A DNA stretch of 64,000 nt from Actomonas sp051209155 (GTDB taxonomy: Bacteria > Verrucomicrobiota > Verrucomicrobiia > Opitutales > Opitutaceae): assembly GCA_051209155.1 (NCBI GenBank), contig JBPJGB010000001.1. The stretch is one strand, 5' to 3'. The stretch's first letter is position 1, and every line of letters begins with the position of its first letter. A program made the translations under genes and the position numbers. Positions 25,707 to 34,293 of this stretch are shown here, one piece after another. Under the pieces are notes generated by a model. That model did not search any database, had not been told where the DNA came from, and saw nothing but the letters and a program-made list of their open reading frames with translations.

Positions 25707-26895
25707 TCCCTCCGACTTCGATGCGTTGCGCTACCTGATGGATGATTTGGACGCCGAGTCCCGGGCGGCGTTTGAGGAACGACTCGCACTGGATCCGAAC
25801 CTGCAACGCGCCCTGCGCGAAACGCAGAACGCGCTCGCCGCCTTCGCCACCGGTGCCGCGCCGCCTGAGTCGATGACCGCGACCGATCAGCGACGGGTGC
25901 TCGATCAGGTGCTGGCGGTGGTTGAGCGCGAGCCGCGGCGGGCGGTCGCGCCGCCGATCTGGCGTCGCTGGGCCTGGCCCTTGGCGGCCGGGCTGCTGCT
26001 CGCGCTCAACTTGTGGCAGTTCGCTCGTCCGACATCGGTTGGCCGCGAACCGGCGACGACCGAATCATCCCACGCGCCCGCGACGTCCGACGTTGCGGAG
26101 CATCAGGGCACAGCGGGCAGCGCGTCCGGTGAGGGCGCAACCGCCCGTGCGGTGGCGAGTGCGGAATCGATGCCGGCCGGAGGCGACACGCCCATCATGA
26201 TCGGCCCCGAGGAGCTGCGACGCCTGCGCGAGATCCGTTTGGCGTATGAACAACTGGCCGCCGACAACGCGCGTTTGGGGGCGGAGCACACGGAGGTTCT
26301 GCGGCAGCTCGCCGCTTACGCTCTCACGGAACGTGGCGTCAATCGCCTGGCGGCGATGGAGCTGGTCGATCCGGAGAGCTACGCGGCGGGGGAACGAAAG
26401 GGTCTGCTCGACTTTGCGCTCAATCTGCTCACCGAGCCCGGCATCATCGCCCTCGAACCGGAGGCCACGGCTGCGGGCAACGACGTGCCGGACGGCACCG
26501 GCGACGACGTGGATGCCGCCAACCAGCCGCCGGCGGCCGGAGATCCGACCGGTGGAGCGGACGACGACGCCGGCGCAAACGACGCCGACGCCACGCCGCG
26601 CGACCCCTATGCCTGGTCGGTCTACGACGAAAGCCAGCACCGCGGATTCCTGAATCTCTACAACCTGCCCACGCCGCCGGCCGGTCAAACCCTGCAGCTG
26701 TGGGTGCGCCCGGCGGATGACGCGGCTTTCACGCGGGTGGGTGAAGTGCCCACCTCCTATCACGGTGGCTCGGGTAGCCTGACCTACCGATTGCCCAACG
26801 AGCACCAGCCACCAGCCGAGATCCTCGTCACCCAGGAGCCGATCAACGCACCGCCGGGCCAGCCGACGGGCCAGCCGGTGCTGCGCGGTCCGTGA
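25699..26895 (+). CDS. Membrane-bound anti-sigma factor (RskA-like)
   Basis: A 398-aa protein from ATG 25699, overlapping the sigma gene by 8 nt. Residues 1-75 form a cytoplasmic anti-sigma domain (DFDALRYLMDDLDAESRAAFEERL) without a zinc-binding HxxxCxxC motif. One TM helix lies at about 90-108. A periplasmic helical region follows, then an Asp/Ala/Gly-rich acidic linker (about 270-305), and a C-terminal RskA-type domain (AWSVYDESQHRGFLNLYNL ... LQLWVRPADDAAF). It should hold the ECF sigma inactive until a cell-envelope signal triggers proteolysis. The acidic linker is unusually long. Its last 53 bases overlap the convergent gene on the minus strand. Confidence 0.87.
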   Translation: MNNPSDFDALRYLMDDLDAESRAAFEERLALDPNLQRALRETQNALAAFATGAAPPESMTATDQRRVLDQVLAVVEREPRRAVAPPIWRRWAWPLAAGLLLALNLWQFARPTSVGREPATTESSHAPATSDVAEHQGTAGSASGEGATARAVASAESMPAGGDTPIMIGPEELRRLREIRLAYEQLAADNARLGAEHTEVLRQLAAYALTERGVNRLAAMELVDPESYAAGERKGLLDFALNLLTEPGIIALEPEATAAGNDVPDGTGDDVDAANQPPAAGDPTGGADDDAGANDADATPRDPYAWSVYDESQHRGFLNLYNLPTPPAGQTLQLWVRPADDAAFTRVGEVPTSYHGGSGSLTYRLPNEHQPPAEILVTQEPINAPPGQPTGQPVLRGP

Positions 26896-27463
26896 GGTCG
26901 AGCGGCACCGACGTGGCGAGTTGCGGGAGTAGGGCCCGCACTTGTTCGACCGTAAGGTGGAATCGGGGTGGCTGCTGTGCCAACAGCGGCGTCGCGGTTG
27001 GCGTAAGGCCCTCTTCTGTCGAGATCGGCTCGATCAGTCCCGGTCGCGCGGGTAGTTCGCATATGTCGCCGAGCAGGACTGTCGTGTCCTCCCGATAGTA
27101 ACGACGAGGCATATCCGGCGCTCCCGTGCTCTGGCCGACGATGTAGTCCACCGGACCGACGCCGTGCGCACTTGACTCCCAGAACACGAAGGTCGCGGCC
27201 CCGGCCGCAGCGACGCCCGCGCCGTAGCGCGCAAGGTGGCGCCAGTAAGCCATCTCGCGGCCCGGGGAGGGGCGACGGATCGCGGCGCGGTAGCGCCCGC
27301 AGAGTTTGGCGGCGGGGGAGCTCAGCAGGGTCTGACGCGCGGTGGGATCGAGCGCGGCAAGGTTGTGCACCTCCTTTTGGCAGACGGAGCAGAAGCGGCA
27401 GGATTCGTCGCCGGTCATGGATTCCCAGGTCTTCGGACAAAAGAAGGTTGGTCGCAGCGGCAT
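26843..27463 (-). CDS. Cys-rich N-terminal membrane protein, unknown function
   Basis: A 206-aa protein. The N-terminus has a compact Cys motif (CPKTWESMTGDESCRFCSVC, then KEVHNL), probably a zinc-binding knuckle, at about 9-35. A helical segment follows, then a hydrophobic TM helix (about 75-97, YGAGVAAAGAATFVFW), and a Pro-rich remainder with PRYYREDTTVLLGDICELP. Similar Cys N-termini occur in Verrucomicrobia-type envelope proteins, but I cannot name a family. It is convergent with the anti-sigma gene and overlaps it by 53 nt, so antisense effects between the two transcripts are possible. Confidence 0.75.
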   Translation of the reverse strand: MPLRPTFFCPKTWESMTGDESCRFCSVCQKEVHNLAALDPTARQTLLSSPAAKLCGRYRAAIRRPSPGREMAYWRHLARYGAGVAAAGAATFVFWESSAHGVGPVDYIVGQSTGAPDMPRRYYREDTTVLLGDICELPARPGLIEPISTEEGLTPTATPLLAQQPPRFHLTVEQVRALLPQLATSVPLDLTDRAAPAGPSAGPAVR

Positions 27464-27553
27464 GGTGTTCTTTTCAACGCGTGGCCGCGGGAATTCTTAG
27501 ACGCGGCGGACTTTGGTTTGAGCCGGGGCGACGAGACGTTTGAACTTCGAACC

Positions 27554-28456
27554 ATGCCGGAACTGCCCGACGTGACGGTCTACCTGGAGGCGCTGGAATC
27601 GCGGGTCCTTGGGCGCGAGCTGCGCCGGGTGCGGCTGCTCGACATGTTCGTCTTACGAACCTTCCGTCCGCCTTTGGAGTCGTTGCACAATCAGCGGGTG
27701 ACGGCGCTGCGGCGGGTGGGGAAGCGGATCGCAGTCGGGTTTGAGCACGGAGTTTGGTTGATCATGCACCTCATGGTCGCGGGGCGGCTGCAGTGGGTCG
27801 ACGGGGCGGTCAAACCGAAGGCGAAGAACGTGCTGGCGCACTTCGAGTTCGAGGGCGGCACGCTGTCGCTCACCGAAGCGGGCAAGAAGCGACGGGCGGC
27901 GCTGCATGTGTTGGCGAACGAAGGCGAGCTCGCTTGGCACGAACGCGGTGGACTCGATGTGCTGGCGGCGACGGTCGAGGCGTTTGCGGCGAGCCTGCGC
28001 AGCGAGAACCATACGCTCAAACGCGCGCTCACGGACCCGCGGCTGTTTGACGGCATCGGCAACGCCTACTCCGACGAGATCCTGCACGCGGCGCGGCTGT
28101 CGCCGGTGAAGCTCACCGCCAAGTTGAGCGACGAGGAAGTCGGGCGCCTGCACGGCGCGACGCAGCGCGTGTTGAACGAGTGGATACAGCGCTTGCGCGC
28201 CGAGGCGCGGGAGGCGTTTCCGGCGCGGGTCACGGCCTTTCGGCCCGAGATGGCGGTGCACGGCAAATACGGTCAACCCTGCCCGGATTGCGGGACCGCG
28301 GTGCAGCGCATCCGCTACGCGGAGAACGAGGTGAACTACTGCCCGCGGTGCCAGACCGGGGGCAAACTGCTGGCCGACCGTTCGCTGTCCCGCCTGCTCA
28401 AATCCGACTGGCCCCGCTCGATCGAGGAGTTGGAGGAGCGGGCCAAGGACGCTTAG
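27554..28456 (+). CDS. Fpg/Nei-family DNA glycosylase
   Basis: A 300-aa enzyme. ATG 27554 gives the required MPELPDV start, where Pro2 (catalytic N-terminal Pro after Met removal) and Glu3 are present; the frame open upstream to 27236 is rejected for that reason. Further signs are GKRIAVGF (conserved Lys), HLMVAGRLQW, the helix-two-turn-helix GIGNAYSDEILHAARLSP, and a C-terminal zinc finger CPDCG-x-CPRCQ (about 254-280). It excises oxidised or ring-opened bases such as FapyG or 8-oxoG and cuts the abasic strand. Whether it is MutM or a Nei-type enzyme cannot be decided by eye. Its stop overlaps the AlkD-like gene stop by 4 nt. Confidence 0.92.
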   Translation: MPELPDVTVYLEALESRVLGRELRRVRLLDMFVLRTFRPPLESLHNQRVTALRRVGKRIAVGFEHGVWLIMHLMVAGRLQWVDGAVKPKAKNVLAHFEFEGGTLSLTEAGKKRRAALHVLANEGELAWHERGGLDVLAATVEAFAASLRSENHTLKRALTDPRLFDGIGNAYSDEILHAARLSPVKLTAKLSDEEVGRLHGATQRVLNEWIQRLRAEAREAFPARVTAFRPEMAVHGKYGQPCPDCGTAVQRIRYAENEVNYCPRCQTGGKLLADRSLSRLLKSDWPRSIEELEERAKDA

Positions 28457-29190
28457 CAGCGGAGGGTTTTGCGTTTGGCGGCGACGGGGGCGCCGCGGCG
28501 GGATTTGATGATGGTGGATTCGGCGTCGGGAACCTTGCAGGCGGTATCGCCCATATCGATCGTGACGACGCCGATCTTTTGGGCGGTAGCGAGCGCGGCA
28601 TCGGCGAGGGGGACGACGTAGGTGCCGACGCAGATGAGGAAGTTGTTCATCATGTAGGCGACGTCACCATCGGCGGTGTGGATGTCGCGGGCGACGCGGT
28701 CGAGCAAAGCGTGGAAGGTGGCTATGGGCAGATCAGCGTCGGGCTTGGTCATGGCGAATCCGGCCATCGTGGCCCAGCCGGCGCGGGCGGTCTGGACGGC
28801 TTTGGCGTCGATCCATTTGAGCGCGCAGGCGAGTCCGTCGGGATGTTCGGTGGCGACCCAGGCGACGGTATTGCCGGAGATGAGCCCCCAGGCGGCGGTC
28901 TTGGCCCACGCGTTGAGCTGCGTCTTGGTCAGGGTGGCGCCGTCGGCGATCAGACCGGCGAGATATTGGGCGTCGCTGTTGCCCGTGGCATAGAGTTCCA
29001 GGGCGAGGTCTTGCTGGCCCTTGAGTTGTTTCGCGAGCGGCTTGAGGTCGCCGATCTTCACTCCGAAGAAGGGCTCGACAGCACCGTGGCGGAGCAGGGT
29101 CTTTTTGGTCTGCGCGGAGCCGAGAGCTTCGAGTTGCGCCAGGACGGCCACGAGCGACGGAGGTGGGGTGGAGGGGGCTTTGACGGGCAT
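28453..29190 (-). CDS. AlkD-like DNA alkylation repair protein
   Basis: A 245-aa all-helical protein typical of the HEAT-like COG4912 family: SLVAVLAQLEALGSAQTKKTL, HGAVEPFFGVKIGDLKPLAKQL, LALELYATGNSDAQYLAGLIAD, then a final segment with DMGDTACKVPDA. Well-studied members remove bulky alkylated purines without flipping the base. A catalytic assignment here is tentative, because the AlkD active-site residues cannot be checked by eye and several subfamilies lack activity. It is convergent with the Fpg/Nei gene; the two stop codons overlap within 4 nt, so repair genes meet tail to tail. Confidence 0.85.
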   Translation of the reverse strand: MPVKAPSTPPPSLVAVLAQLEALGSAQTKKTLLRHGAVEPFFGVKIGDLKPLAKQLKGQQDLALELYATGNSDAQYLAGLIADGATLTKTQLNAWAKTAAWGLISGNTVAWVATEHPDGLACALKWIDAKAVQTARAGWATMAGFAMTKPDADLPIATFHALLDRVARDIHTADGDVAYMMNNFLICVGTYVVPLADAALATAQKIGVVTIDMGDTACKVPDAESTIIKSRRGAPVAAKRKTLRC

Positions 29191-29303
29191 GGTGGGCGAC
29201 GGGGATACGCGTGAAACAACCCGCTGCTGAGGTTGGCGGCAACCTTGCTTCGCGGGGTTCCCGACCGTTGACCTGAGCTGGCCGAAAGACTGTGCTGCGC
29301 GCC

Positions 29304-29744
29304 ATGAGTGACGCTACCCCCGTGAAAACGCCGTGGCACCTGTGGGTGGTCGGCGTCCTGACGCTGCTGTGGAACGGGCTGGGGGTTCTGGACTTCGCGA
29401 TGACGCAGACGAAGAACGAGGCCTACATGTCACAGTTCACCGAGGAGCAGTTGGCCTACTTTTACGGTTTCCCGATGTGGTTTGTGGTGACCTGGGGTGG
29501 GGCGACGATCGGGGCCGCGGCGGGCTCCTTGCTTTTGCTGCTGCGGAGTCGTTTCGCGGCGGTGCTGTTCGGCGCGGCATTGGTCTGCCTGGTGCTCAGC
29601 AACGTCTACACGTTTGTGCTGACGGATGGTTTGGAGATGATGGGCGGGACGACACCGCTGATCATCACGGTGGTGGTGATGGTGATCGCGGTCGGCGAAG
29701 TGATCTACGCGCGCCGCCAAACACAGCGCGGTGTGCTGCGCTAG
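29304..29744 (+). CDS. Small four-TM membrane protein, unknown function
   Basis: A 146-aa protein from ATG 29304 with four hydrophobic segments at about 12-30, 58-82, 88-108 and 117-137. Signature features are LTLLWNGLGVLDFAMTQTKN and the phrase YFYGFPMWFVV. Similar short membrane proteins are known in several bacterial phyla and are often mis-annotated as sugar transporters, but they have no transporter fold; function unknown. It ends 18 nt before the stop of the convergent CobW gene. Confidence 0.78.
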   Translation: MSDATPVKTPWHLWVVGVLTLLWNGLGVLDFAMTQTKNEAYMSQFTEEQLAYFYGFPMWFVVTWGGATIGAAAGSLLLLLRSRFAAVLFGAALVCLVLSNVYTFVLTDGLEMMGGTTPLIITVVVMVIAVGEVIYARRQTQRGVLR

Positions 29745-29762
29745 GCGGAGCCTCAGTCGGCC

Positions 29763-31187
29763 TCAGTCGAGACAGGCTTTGAAGCCTTCGGTGAGTTGCT
29801 GGCGATCGAGGTCCTTGCCGATGAAGACAAGGGTGTTCTTGCGCGGGGTGTTGCCCCATTCGCCTTCAAATTTGGCGTCGAAGAGCATGTGCACGCCTTG
29901 GAAGACGAGGCGCTTGGGGGTGCCCTTCACGGACAGGACGCCCTTGGCGCGGTAGATGTCGTTGCCCTTGGTCTGAAGCAGTTTGCCGATCCAGTCGTTG
30001 AGGCGCTGCGGGTCGCAGTCGCCGTCGAGCACGATGCCGACGGAGGAGACTTCTTCGTCGTGGCTGTGGTTGTGTTCGAAGTCCTGTTGCCAGATGGGGC
30101 GCACGTTGTCGTCGGCGCCGGCGGGGTAGATGTGCAGGGGATGCTCACCGCAGCCCTCAAAAACAAGGAAGGTGCCGGCGGCGGGAACGTCGATGGTGTA
30201 GCGTCCGTTGCCTTCGTTGAGGAGCAGGCGCTGCAAGGTGGTGCCCGGCGTGATGGTGTCGCCTTCGGCCACGCGGTTTTCCCAATCAGAGAACGCGATG
30301 ACCGCGGCATCGCGGGCGGCGGCGAGGACACCGGGGTCATCGACCCCGGCTACCGGTAGGATGAGCACGTCGAGTTCGTTCTCGGCGTGGTGGTGATGGT
30401 GGTGGCCGCAGCCTTCGCCGTGCTCGTGATCGTGGTCGCAACCGGCGTGATCGTGATCGTGGTCGCAGTGGCCGATCTCGAGGGTGTGTTGACCGGCGGG
30501 CAGCGGGTAGGCGCCGGCCCATTCGAAGGGGTAGGAAGGCTCGAGGAATTTGGGGTCGAGCTCGGTGGCGCGGGAGAGGTTGAAGGCCTGCAGGTCGAGC
30601 ACGGTGTCGAGCGGCACGTCGCAGTTGGTCGCGCGCACGATGCGGGCGGCGGCGTTCATGCCGCGGATGCGGGACTCGAGGGCATCGAGTTCGGTGGCGG
30701 GCACGAGGTCGGATTTGTTGAGCAGAAGGACATCGGCGAAGGCGATCTGCTTCTTCACCTCGGGCGCGTCGTCGAAGTGCTGCACGACGTGCTTGGCGTC
30801 GACGACGGTGACGATGCCGTCGATGCGGAAGTTGGCCCGCATCTCGTCGTCGGTGAAAAAGGTCTGCGCAACGGGGCCGGGGTCGGCGAGGCCCGTGGTT
30901 TCGATGAGGATGCCGTCGAGCTTGTTCTTGCGCTTCATCAGGCGACCGAGAACGCGGATGAGGTCGCCGCGCACGCTGCAGCAGATGCAGCCGTTGTTCA
31001 TCTCGAACAGCTCCTCGTCGCTTTGGATGACGAGTTGGTTGTCGACGCTGACCTCGCCAAATTCGTTTTCAATCACGGCCAGTTTTTTGCCGTGCTGCTC
31101 GGTGAGGATGCGATTGAGCAGCGTGGTTTTGCCGGCGCCGAGAAAGCCGGTGAGGACGGTGACAGGGATGGGAGCGTCTGCGGACAT
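29763..31187 (-). CDS. CobW/COG0523-family GTPase with His-rich metal loop
   Basis: A 474-aa G3E GTPase. ATG 31187 gives the standard start MSADAPIPVTVLTGFLGAGKTT (Walker A at about 14-21); the long open frame upstream is not real. It has CxCC in MNNGCICCSVRGDL, IETTGLADP, and the NKSD base-recognition site. A His/Asp/Cys-rich metal-binding loop (about 230-258, HDHDHAGCDHDHEHGE then HHHHHH) precedes the C-terminal CobW domain, which carries an extra beta-rich segment. This is the type of protein that chaperones Zn(II) or cobalt. Its C-terminal region contains palindromic element copy 2 (30331-30354), encoding VAGVDDPG. No metal-responsive operator was recognised upstream. Confidence 0.93.
   Translation of the reverse strand: MSADAPIPVTVLTGFLGAGKTTLLNRILTEQHGKKLAVIENEFGEVSVDNQLVIQSDEELFEMNNGCICCSVRGDLIRVLGRLMKRKNKLDGILIETTGLADPGPVAQTFFTDDEMRANFRIDGIVTVVDAKHVVQHFDDAPEVKKQIAFADVLLLNKSDLVPATELDALESRIRGMNAAARIVRATNCDVPLDTVLDLQAFNLSRATELDPKFLEPSYPFEWAGAYPLPAGQHTLEIGHCDHDHDHAGCDHDHEHGEGCGHHHHHHAENELDVLILPVAGVDDPGVLAAARDAAVIAFSDWENRVAEGDTITPGTTLQRLLLNEGNGRYTIDVPAAGTFLVFEGCGEHPLHIYPAGADDNVRPIWQQDFEHNHSHDEEVSSVGIVLDGDCDPQRLNDWIGKLLQTKGNDIYRAKGVLSVKGTPKRLVFQGVHMLFDAKFEGEWGNTPRKNTLVFIGKDLDRQQLTEGFKACLD
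30331..30354. repeat. Intragenic palindromic element, copy 2 (in the CobW gene)
   Basis: CCGGGGTC-ATC-GACCCCGG followed by CTACC, identical to copy 1 in both 8-bp arms. In the gene's frame it encodes VAGVDDPG, located directly after the metal-loop region between LILP and VLAAARD. Confidence 0.8.
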
Positions 31188-31281
31188 GGAGACGGAAGTT
31201 GAATGCGGATCCGCGGGAAGGGAAAGGGCGGATGTGATTTTCCAACCGGCGGCGAGACGGGCGCGGCCGCGCTGCGCCGGC

Positions 31282-32721
31282 TCAGAGTCGAGGCAGCTCG
31301 CCGAAGGCTTTGCGGTAAGCTTCGCGGAGTTGGTTGGTCTGATTGCGGTCGATGCGCGGTTGGGCATCGACTTTTTCGAGCCATTGGTCGGCGCGATCGC
31401 GTTGGCCGGCTTCGATGGCTTGGAAGGCGAGGGCGGTGAGGGCCGTGGGGTTGGCGGGGTCGTAGACGAGCGCCGATTCGAATTGTTGCACCGCTTCCGG
31501 CGTGCGGCCTTGGCCGATGAGGATGATCGCCAACTCGATGTAGGCCTCGGGTTCATTGGGGCGGTAGCGAATCGAGGCGCGGTAGTCGGCGATGGCGGCG
31601 CCGTTTTCGCCGCCGGCGCGCAGGCGGCGGGCGCGCATGAGGTGGAGGCCGGGGGAGTCGGGCACGGCTTCGAGGCCGGCGTTGAGGATACGGTCGGCTT
31701 CGGTGATGTTGCCGGATTGGGCGAGGGTGCCGCTCAGATTGCCCCAGCCGTCGGCGAAGCCGGGATCGAGTTGGGTGCAGCGGCGAAACTCGGCGATGGC
31801 GGCGTCGAGTTTGAGTTGGTCCTTGTAAAGGTTGCCGAGTTGGAAGTGGGCGGAGACGTCGTTCGGGTCGAGTTGGAGCGCGCGTTGCAGGAGGTCGATG
31901 GCGACCTCGGGTTCACCCATGCGCGCCTTGGTGCCGGCTTCGAGGGCGATGCGGAAGGGGTCGTAGCAGTCGGCGAGCAGCGCATCGAGCCAGGGGTCGG
32001 GCGGATCGCGGAAGGCGCCGGAGGCTTCGGCCTGGCCGCGGATGGCGTCGGCCTTGGAGGTCTCGCCGGCGTTTTCGTAGAGGGTGACAATGAGGTCGTA
32101 GCCGAGGGTGTAGTTGGAGCGGCGCACGACGGTCTCGAGTTTGCGCAGGGCGGCGGCTTCGTTGCCTTTTTCGAGGTCGATGCGGGCGAGGCCGAGCAGG
32201 GCGTAGGCGTTGCTGGCGTCGATGCCTTGGGCGGCCTCGTAGGCGGTGGTCGCGCGGGCAAGGTCGTTGGATTTGAGGGCGATGTCGCCGATCCGCAGGC
32301 GGGCGGGCAAATAGTCCGGTGTGAGCGCGGTGACGGTGTCCCAGAGCGCGAGGGCTTCGTCGGAAAGGCCGAAGCCGGCAAGGATGGTGGCGTGCAGGTG
32401 GGGCCAGCGGGCCTCGGTCGGCTCGAGCTGGGCGAGACCCTGATAGATGAAGATGGCTTGGTCGAAAAAGCCGTTGGCGTGGTAGAGGGCGCTGAGGTGT
32501 TTGAGTCCGTCGAGGCTGCGGCGGCCGGCCTGGGCGTCGGCGTTGGCGGCGGCGAGGGCATCGTCGAGCGCAGGGGGGAATCCGGTGGTGTCGGGGGTGG
32601 CGGGAATCCACGGGGCGACGGCGACCTCCAGTTGCTGCCCTTGGCGCACGAACCAGAAGCCGGTGACGGCGCCCAAAGCCAAGAGGCCAATCAGGCCGAA
32701 AAGCGAAGCGCGGCTTTTCAT
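31282..32721 (-). CDS. TPR-repeat protein with N-terminal membrane anchor
   Basis: A 479-aa protein. Residues 1-24 form a hydrophobic anchor or uncleaved signal (MKSRASLFGLIGLLALGAVT), and the rest is about ten tetratricopeptide repeats (for example ALYHANGFFDQAIFIYQGL, ALQLDPNDVSAHFQLGNLYK, SIRYRPNEPEAYIELAIILI). The ATG overlaps the stop of the upstream VCBS lipoprotein gene (ATGA, 4 nt), so the two are translationally coupled and their products probably work together at the envelope. TPRs mediate protein binding; the partner is unknown. Confidence 0.88.
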   Translation of the reverse strand: MKSRASLFGLIGLLALGAVTGFWFVRQGQQLEVAVAPWIPATPDTTGFPPALDDALAAANADAQAGRRSLDGLKHLSALYHANGFFDQAIFIYQGLAQLEPTEARWPHLHATILAGFGLSDEALALWDTVTALTPDYLPARLRIGDIALKSNDLARATTAYEAAQGIDASNAYALLGLARIDLEKGNEAAALRKLETVVRRSNYTLGYDLIVTLYENAGETSKADAIRGQAEASGAFRDPPDPWLDALLADCYDPFRIALEAGTKARMGEPEVAIDLLQRALQLDPNDVSAHFQLGNLYKDQLKLDAAIAEFRRCTQLDPGFADGWGNLSGTLAQSGNITEADRILNAGLEAVPDSPGLHLMRARRLRAGGENGAAIADYRASIRYRPNEPEAYIELAIILIGQGRTPEAVQQFESALVYDPANPTALTALAFQAIEAGQRDRADQWLEKVDAQPRIDRNQTNQLREAYRKAFGELPRL

Positions 32722-34055
32722 GGCTGGGCGGTTTCGGGGCGGGTCCAGAGCATGATGCGGCTCATGTTGTCAAAGGGCGGGTAGATGTAGAACCCGCCGG
32801 TGACGAGGGCTGGACGGCCGTCGGAGGAGAGGGTGCCGGCGCCGAGGGTGATGAGGTCCTTGGGCGTGCGGGTGAGCACGTGCGGCGTGAAGTGTTGTTT
32901 GCCGTCGTTCTTGAACCACATGAGCGAGATCACGTTGCGGTTCTGGTTGTTCCAGTCGGAGTAGGCGGCGGTGGCGACGATATCCATGTCGCCGTCCTGG
33001 TCGAGGTCGACACCGACGGGGGCATAGGCGCCGGGCAAGTTGCCGATGCGGTGGTAGCGGAAGTTGCCTCCGCCGGTGTTTTCAAACCACTGCACCCCGT
33101 GCCAGGGGCGCGGTCCCGGAGTGGCGGCGGGGCCAAAGCCATCGCCATTGGTGTAGATGAGGTCGGGGCGGCCGTCGCCATTTACGTCGGCCGAACTCAG
33201 GCCGGAGCTGCCGTAGTCTTCGTTGGTCGAGCCCCAGATGCGTTGGGTCTTGAAGTTGCCCTTGCCGTCGTTGGCGAAGATGTAGACCTCCTCCCACTGT
33301 TGGGAAACGAGGGCGGCGATATCGAGGGTGCGGTCGCCGTTGAAGTCGTCGATGACCACGAACTCGGAGCCGGAGAGCGGCAGCAGGATGTGGCGCTCGA
33401 AGTTTTCGGGCACAAAAGCGGCGCCCTTGCGTTCGAGCCAACTCACGACGCCCTGGTCATAGCCAAACTGGGCGAGGGCGAGATCGAGCAGGCCGTCGCC
33501 GTTGAGGTCGGCGGCGCGCATGTCGGTGATGCGGTCGGTGTTCTCCAGGATCTTGTGGGCGGTGAAGTTGAGGTCGCCGTCGTTTTCGAGAATGAAGGCG
33601 GTGCCGATGCGGTCGTTGTTGGGGAAGACCACGCCCATGCTGGAGACCAGTAGGTCGGTGTCGCCGTCACCATCCATGTCGGCGGGCTCCACGTGGACGG
33701 GGCCGCTCAGGTCGGAGGCGAGGGTGGCTTCGGGGGCGAATTGGCCGGGCGCGGTTTGGCGAATCCAGATCACCTCATTGTCCTGAGCCTCGCAGAAGAT
33801 GATGTCGTCGAGGCCGTCCCGGTCGAGGTCGGTGACCTTGAGATGGGCGATCCACGGGGGGAGTTCGCGCGGCGTGCCGATTTCGCGGGGGATGTAGGTG
33901 CCGATCGCCTCGATGGGAGCGTTGGCGCCGGGGGGACGGGTGGTCGCGTTGCCGGTGCGTTGGGGCGGGGGTTTGCTGCAGGCACCCGCGAGCAGGGTCG
34001 CCAAGATGGCGGTCGTAAGGAGCGATTTGGGGTGTGCGCGGAAGGGAGTCGCCAT
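32718..34055 (-). CDS. VCBS/FG-GAP-repeat lipoprotein
   Basis: A 445-aa protein from ATG 34055, which gives a lipoprotein signal peptide with lipobox LAGAC (Cys about residue 25); the longer open frame is rejected. Six FG-GAP/VCBS repeats carry Ca2+-binding DxDxDG motifs: DLDRDGLDD, DMDGDGDTD, DLNGDGLLD, DFNGDRTLD, DVNGDGRPD and DLDQDGDMD. They suggest a seven-bladed integrin-like propeller. It should sit on the outer membrane or periplasmic face. It is coupled by a 4-nt overlap with a TPR protein; similar VCBS/TPR pairs occur in Planctomycetes and Verrucomicrobia, but no function is established. A long open region separates it from nuoB. Confidence 0.87.
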   Translation of the reverse strand: MATPFRAHPKSLLTTAILATLLAGACSKPPPQRTGNATTRPPGANAPIEAIGTYIPREIGTPRELPPWIAHLKVTDLDRDGLDDIIFCEAQDNEVIWIRQTAPGQFAPEATLASDLSGPVHVEPADMDGDGDTDLLVSSMGVVFPNNDRIGTAFILENDGDLNFTAHKILENTDRITDMRAADLNGDGLLDLALAQFGYDQGVVSWLERKGAAFVPENFERHILLPLSGSEFVVIDDFNGDRTLDIAALVSQQWEEVYIFANDGKGNFKTQRIWGSTNEDYGSSGLSSADVNGDGRPDLIYTNGDGFGPAATPGPRPWHGVQWFENTGGGNFRYHRIGNLPGAYAPVGVDLDQDGDMDIVATAAYSDWNNQNRNVISLMWFKNDGKQHFTPHVLTRTPKDLITLGAGTLSSDGRPALVTGGFYIYPPFDNMSRIMLWTRPETAQP

Positions 34056-34293
34056 GGCAGGGGAGGGTCCGACAGGGGGGCGGAAACTTGAAACCGTTAG
34101 CGTCCGAAGACGCTGCCGCAATCCAAAGGCACGAATGTTAAGCTGCTCTGCAGTCAAGTAGGACGGCTGGTAATAACCCCGATTAACGGGCTCTAACGGT
34201 CTCATCGGACTTTCTCCAAAAGCGTCTTGCGCGGTTTGGGGGGGATTCTGATGCTGAGGCCCATTTTTTGCTCACGAGCAGCCCAAACGAGCC

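Noticed and set aside
27236..27553. N-terminal extension of the Fpg/Nei gene
   Set aside because: Family enzymes need MPEL at the very N-terminus, and this is found at 27554.
30550..32784. 744-aa plus-strand ORF across the CobW and TPR genes
   Set aside because: Antisense shadow with Gly/Val/Glu-rich sequence; both real genes on the minus strand have full family motifs.
34056..34293. nuoA or a promoter in front of nuoB
   Set aside because: All three forward frames lack a NuoA-like sequence and no convincing -35/-10 pair was found.
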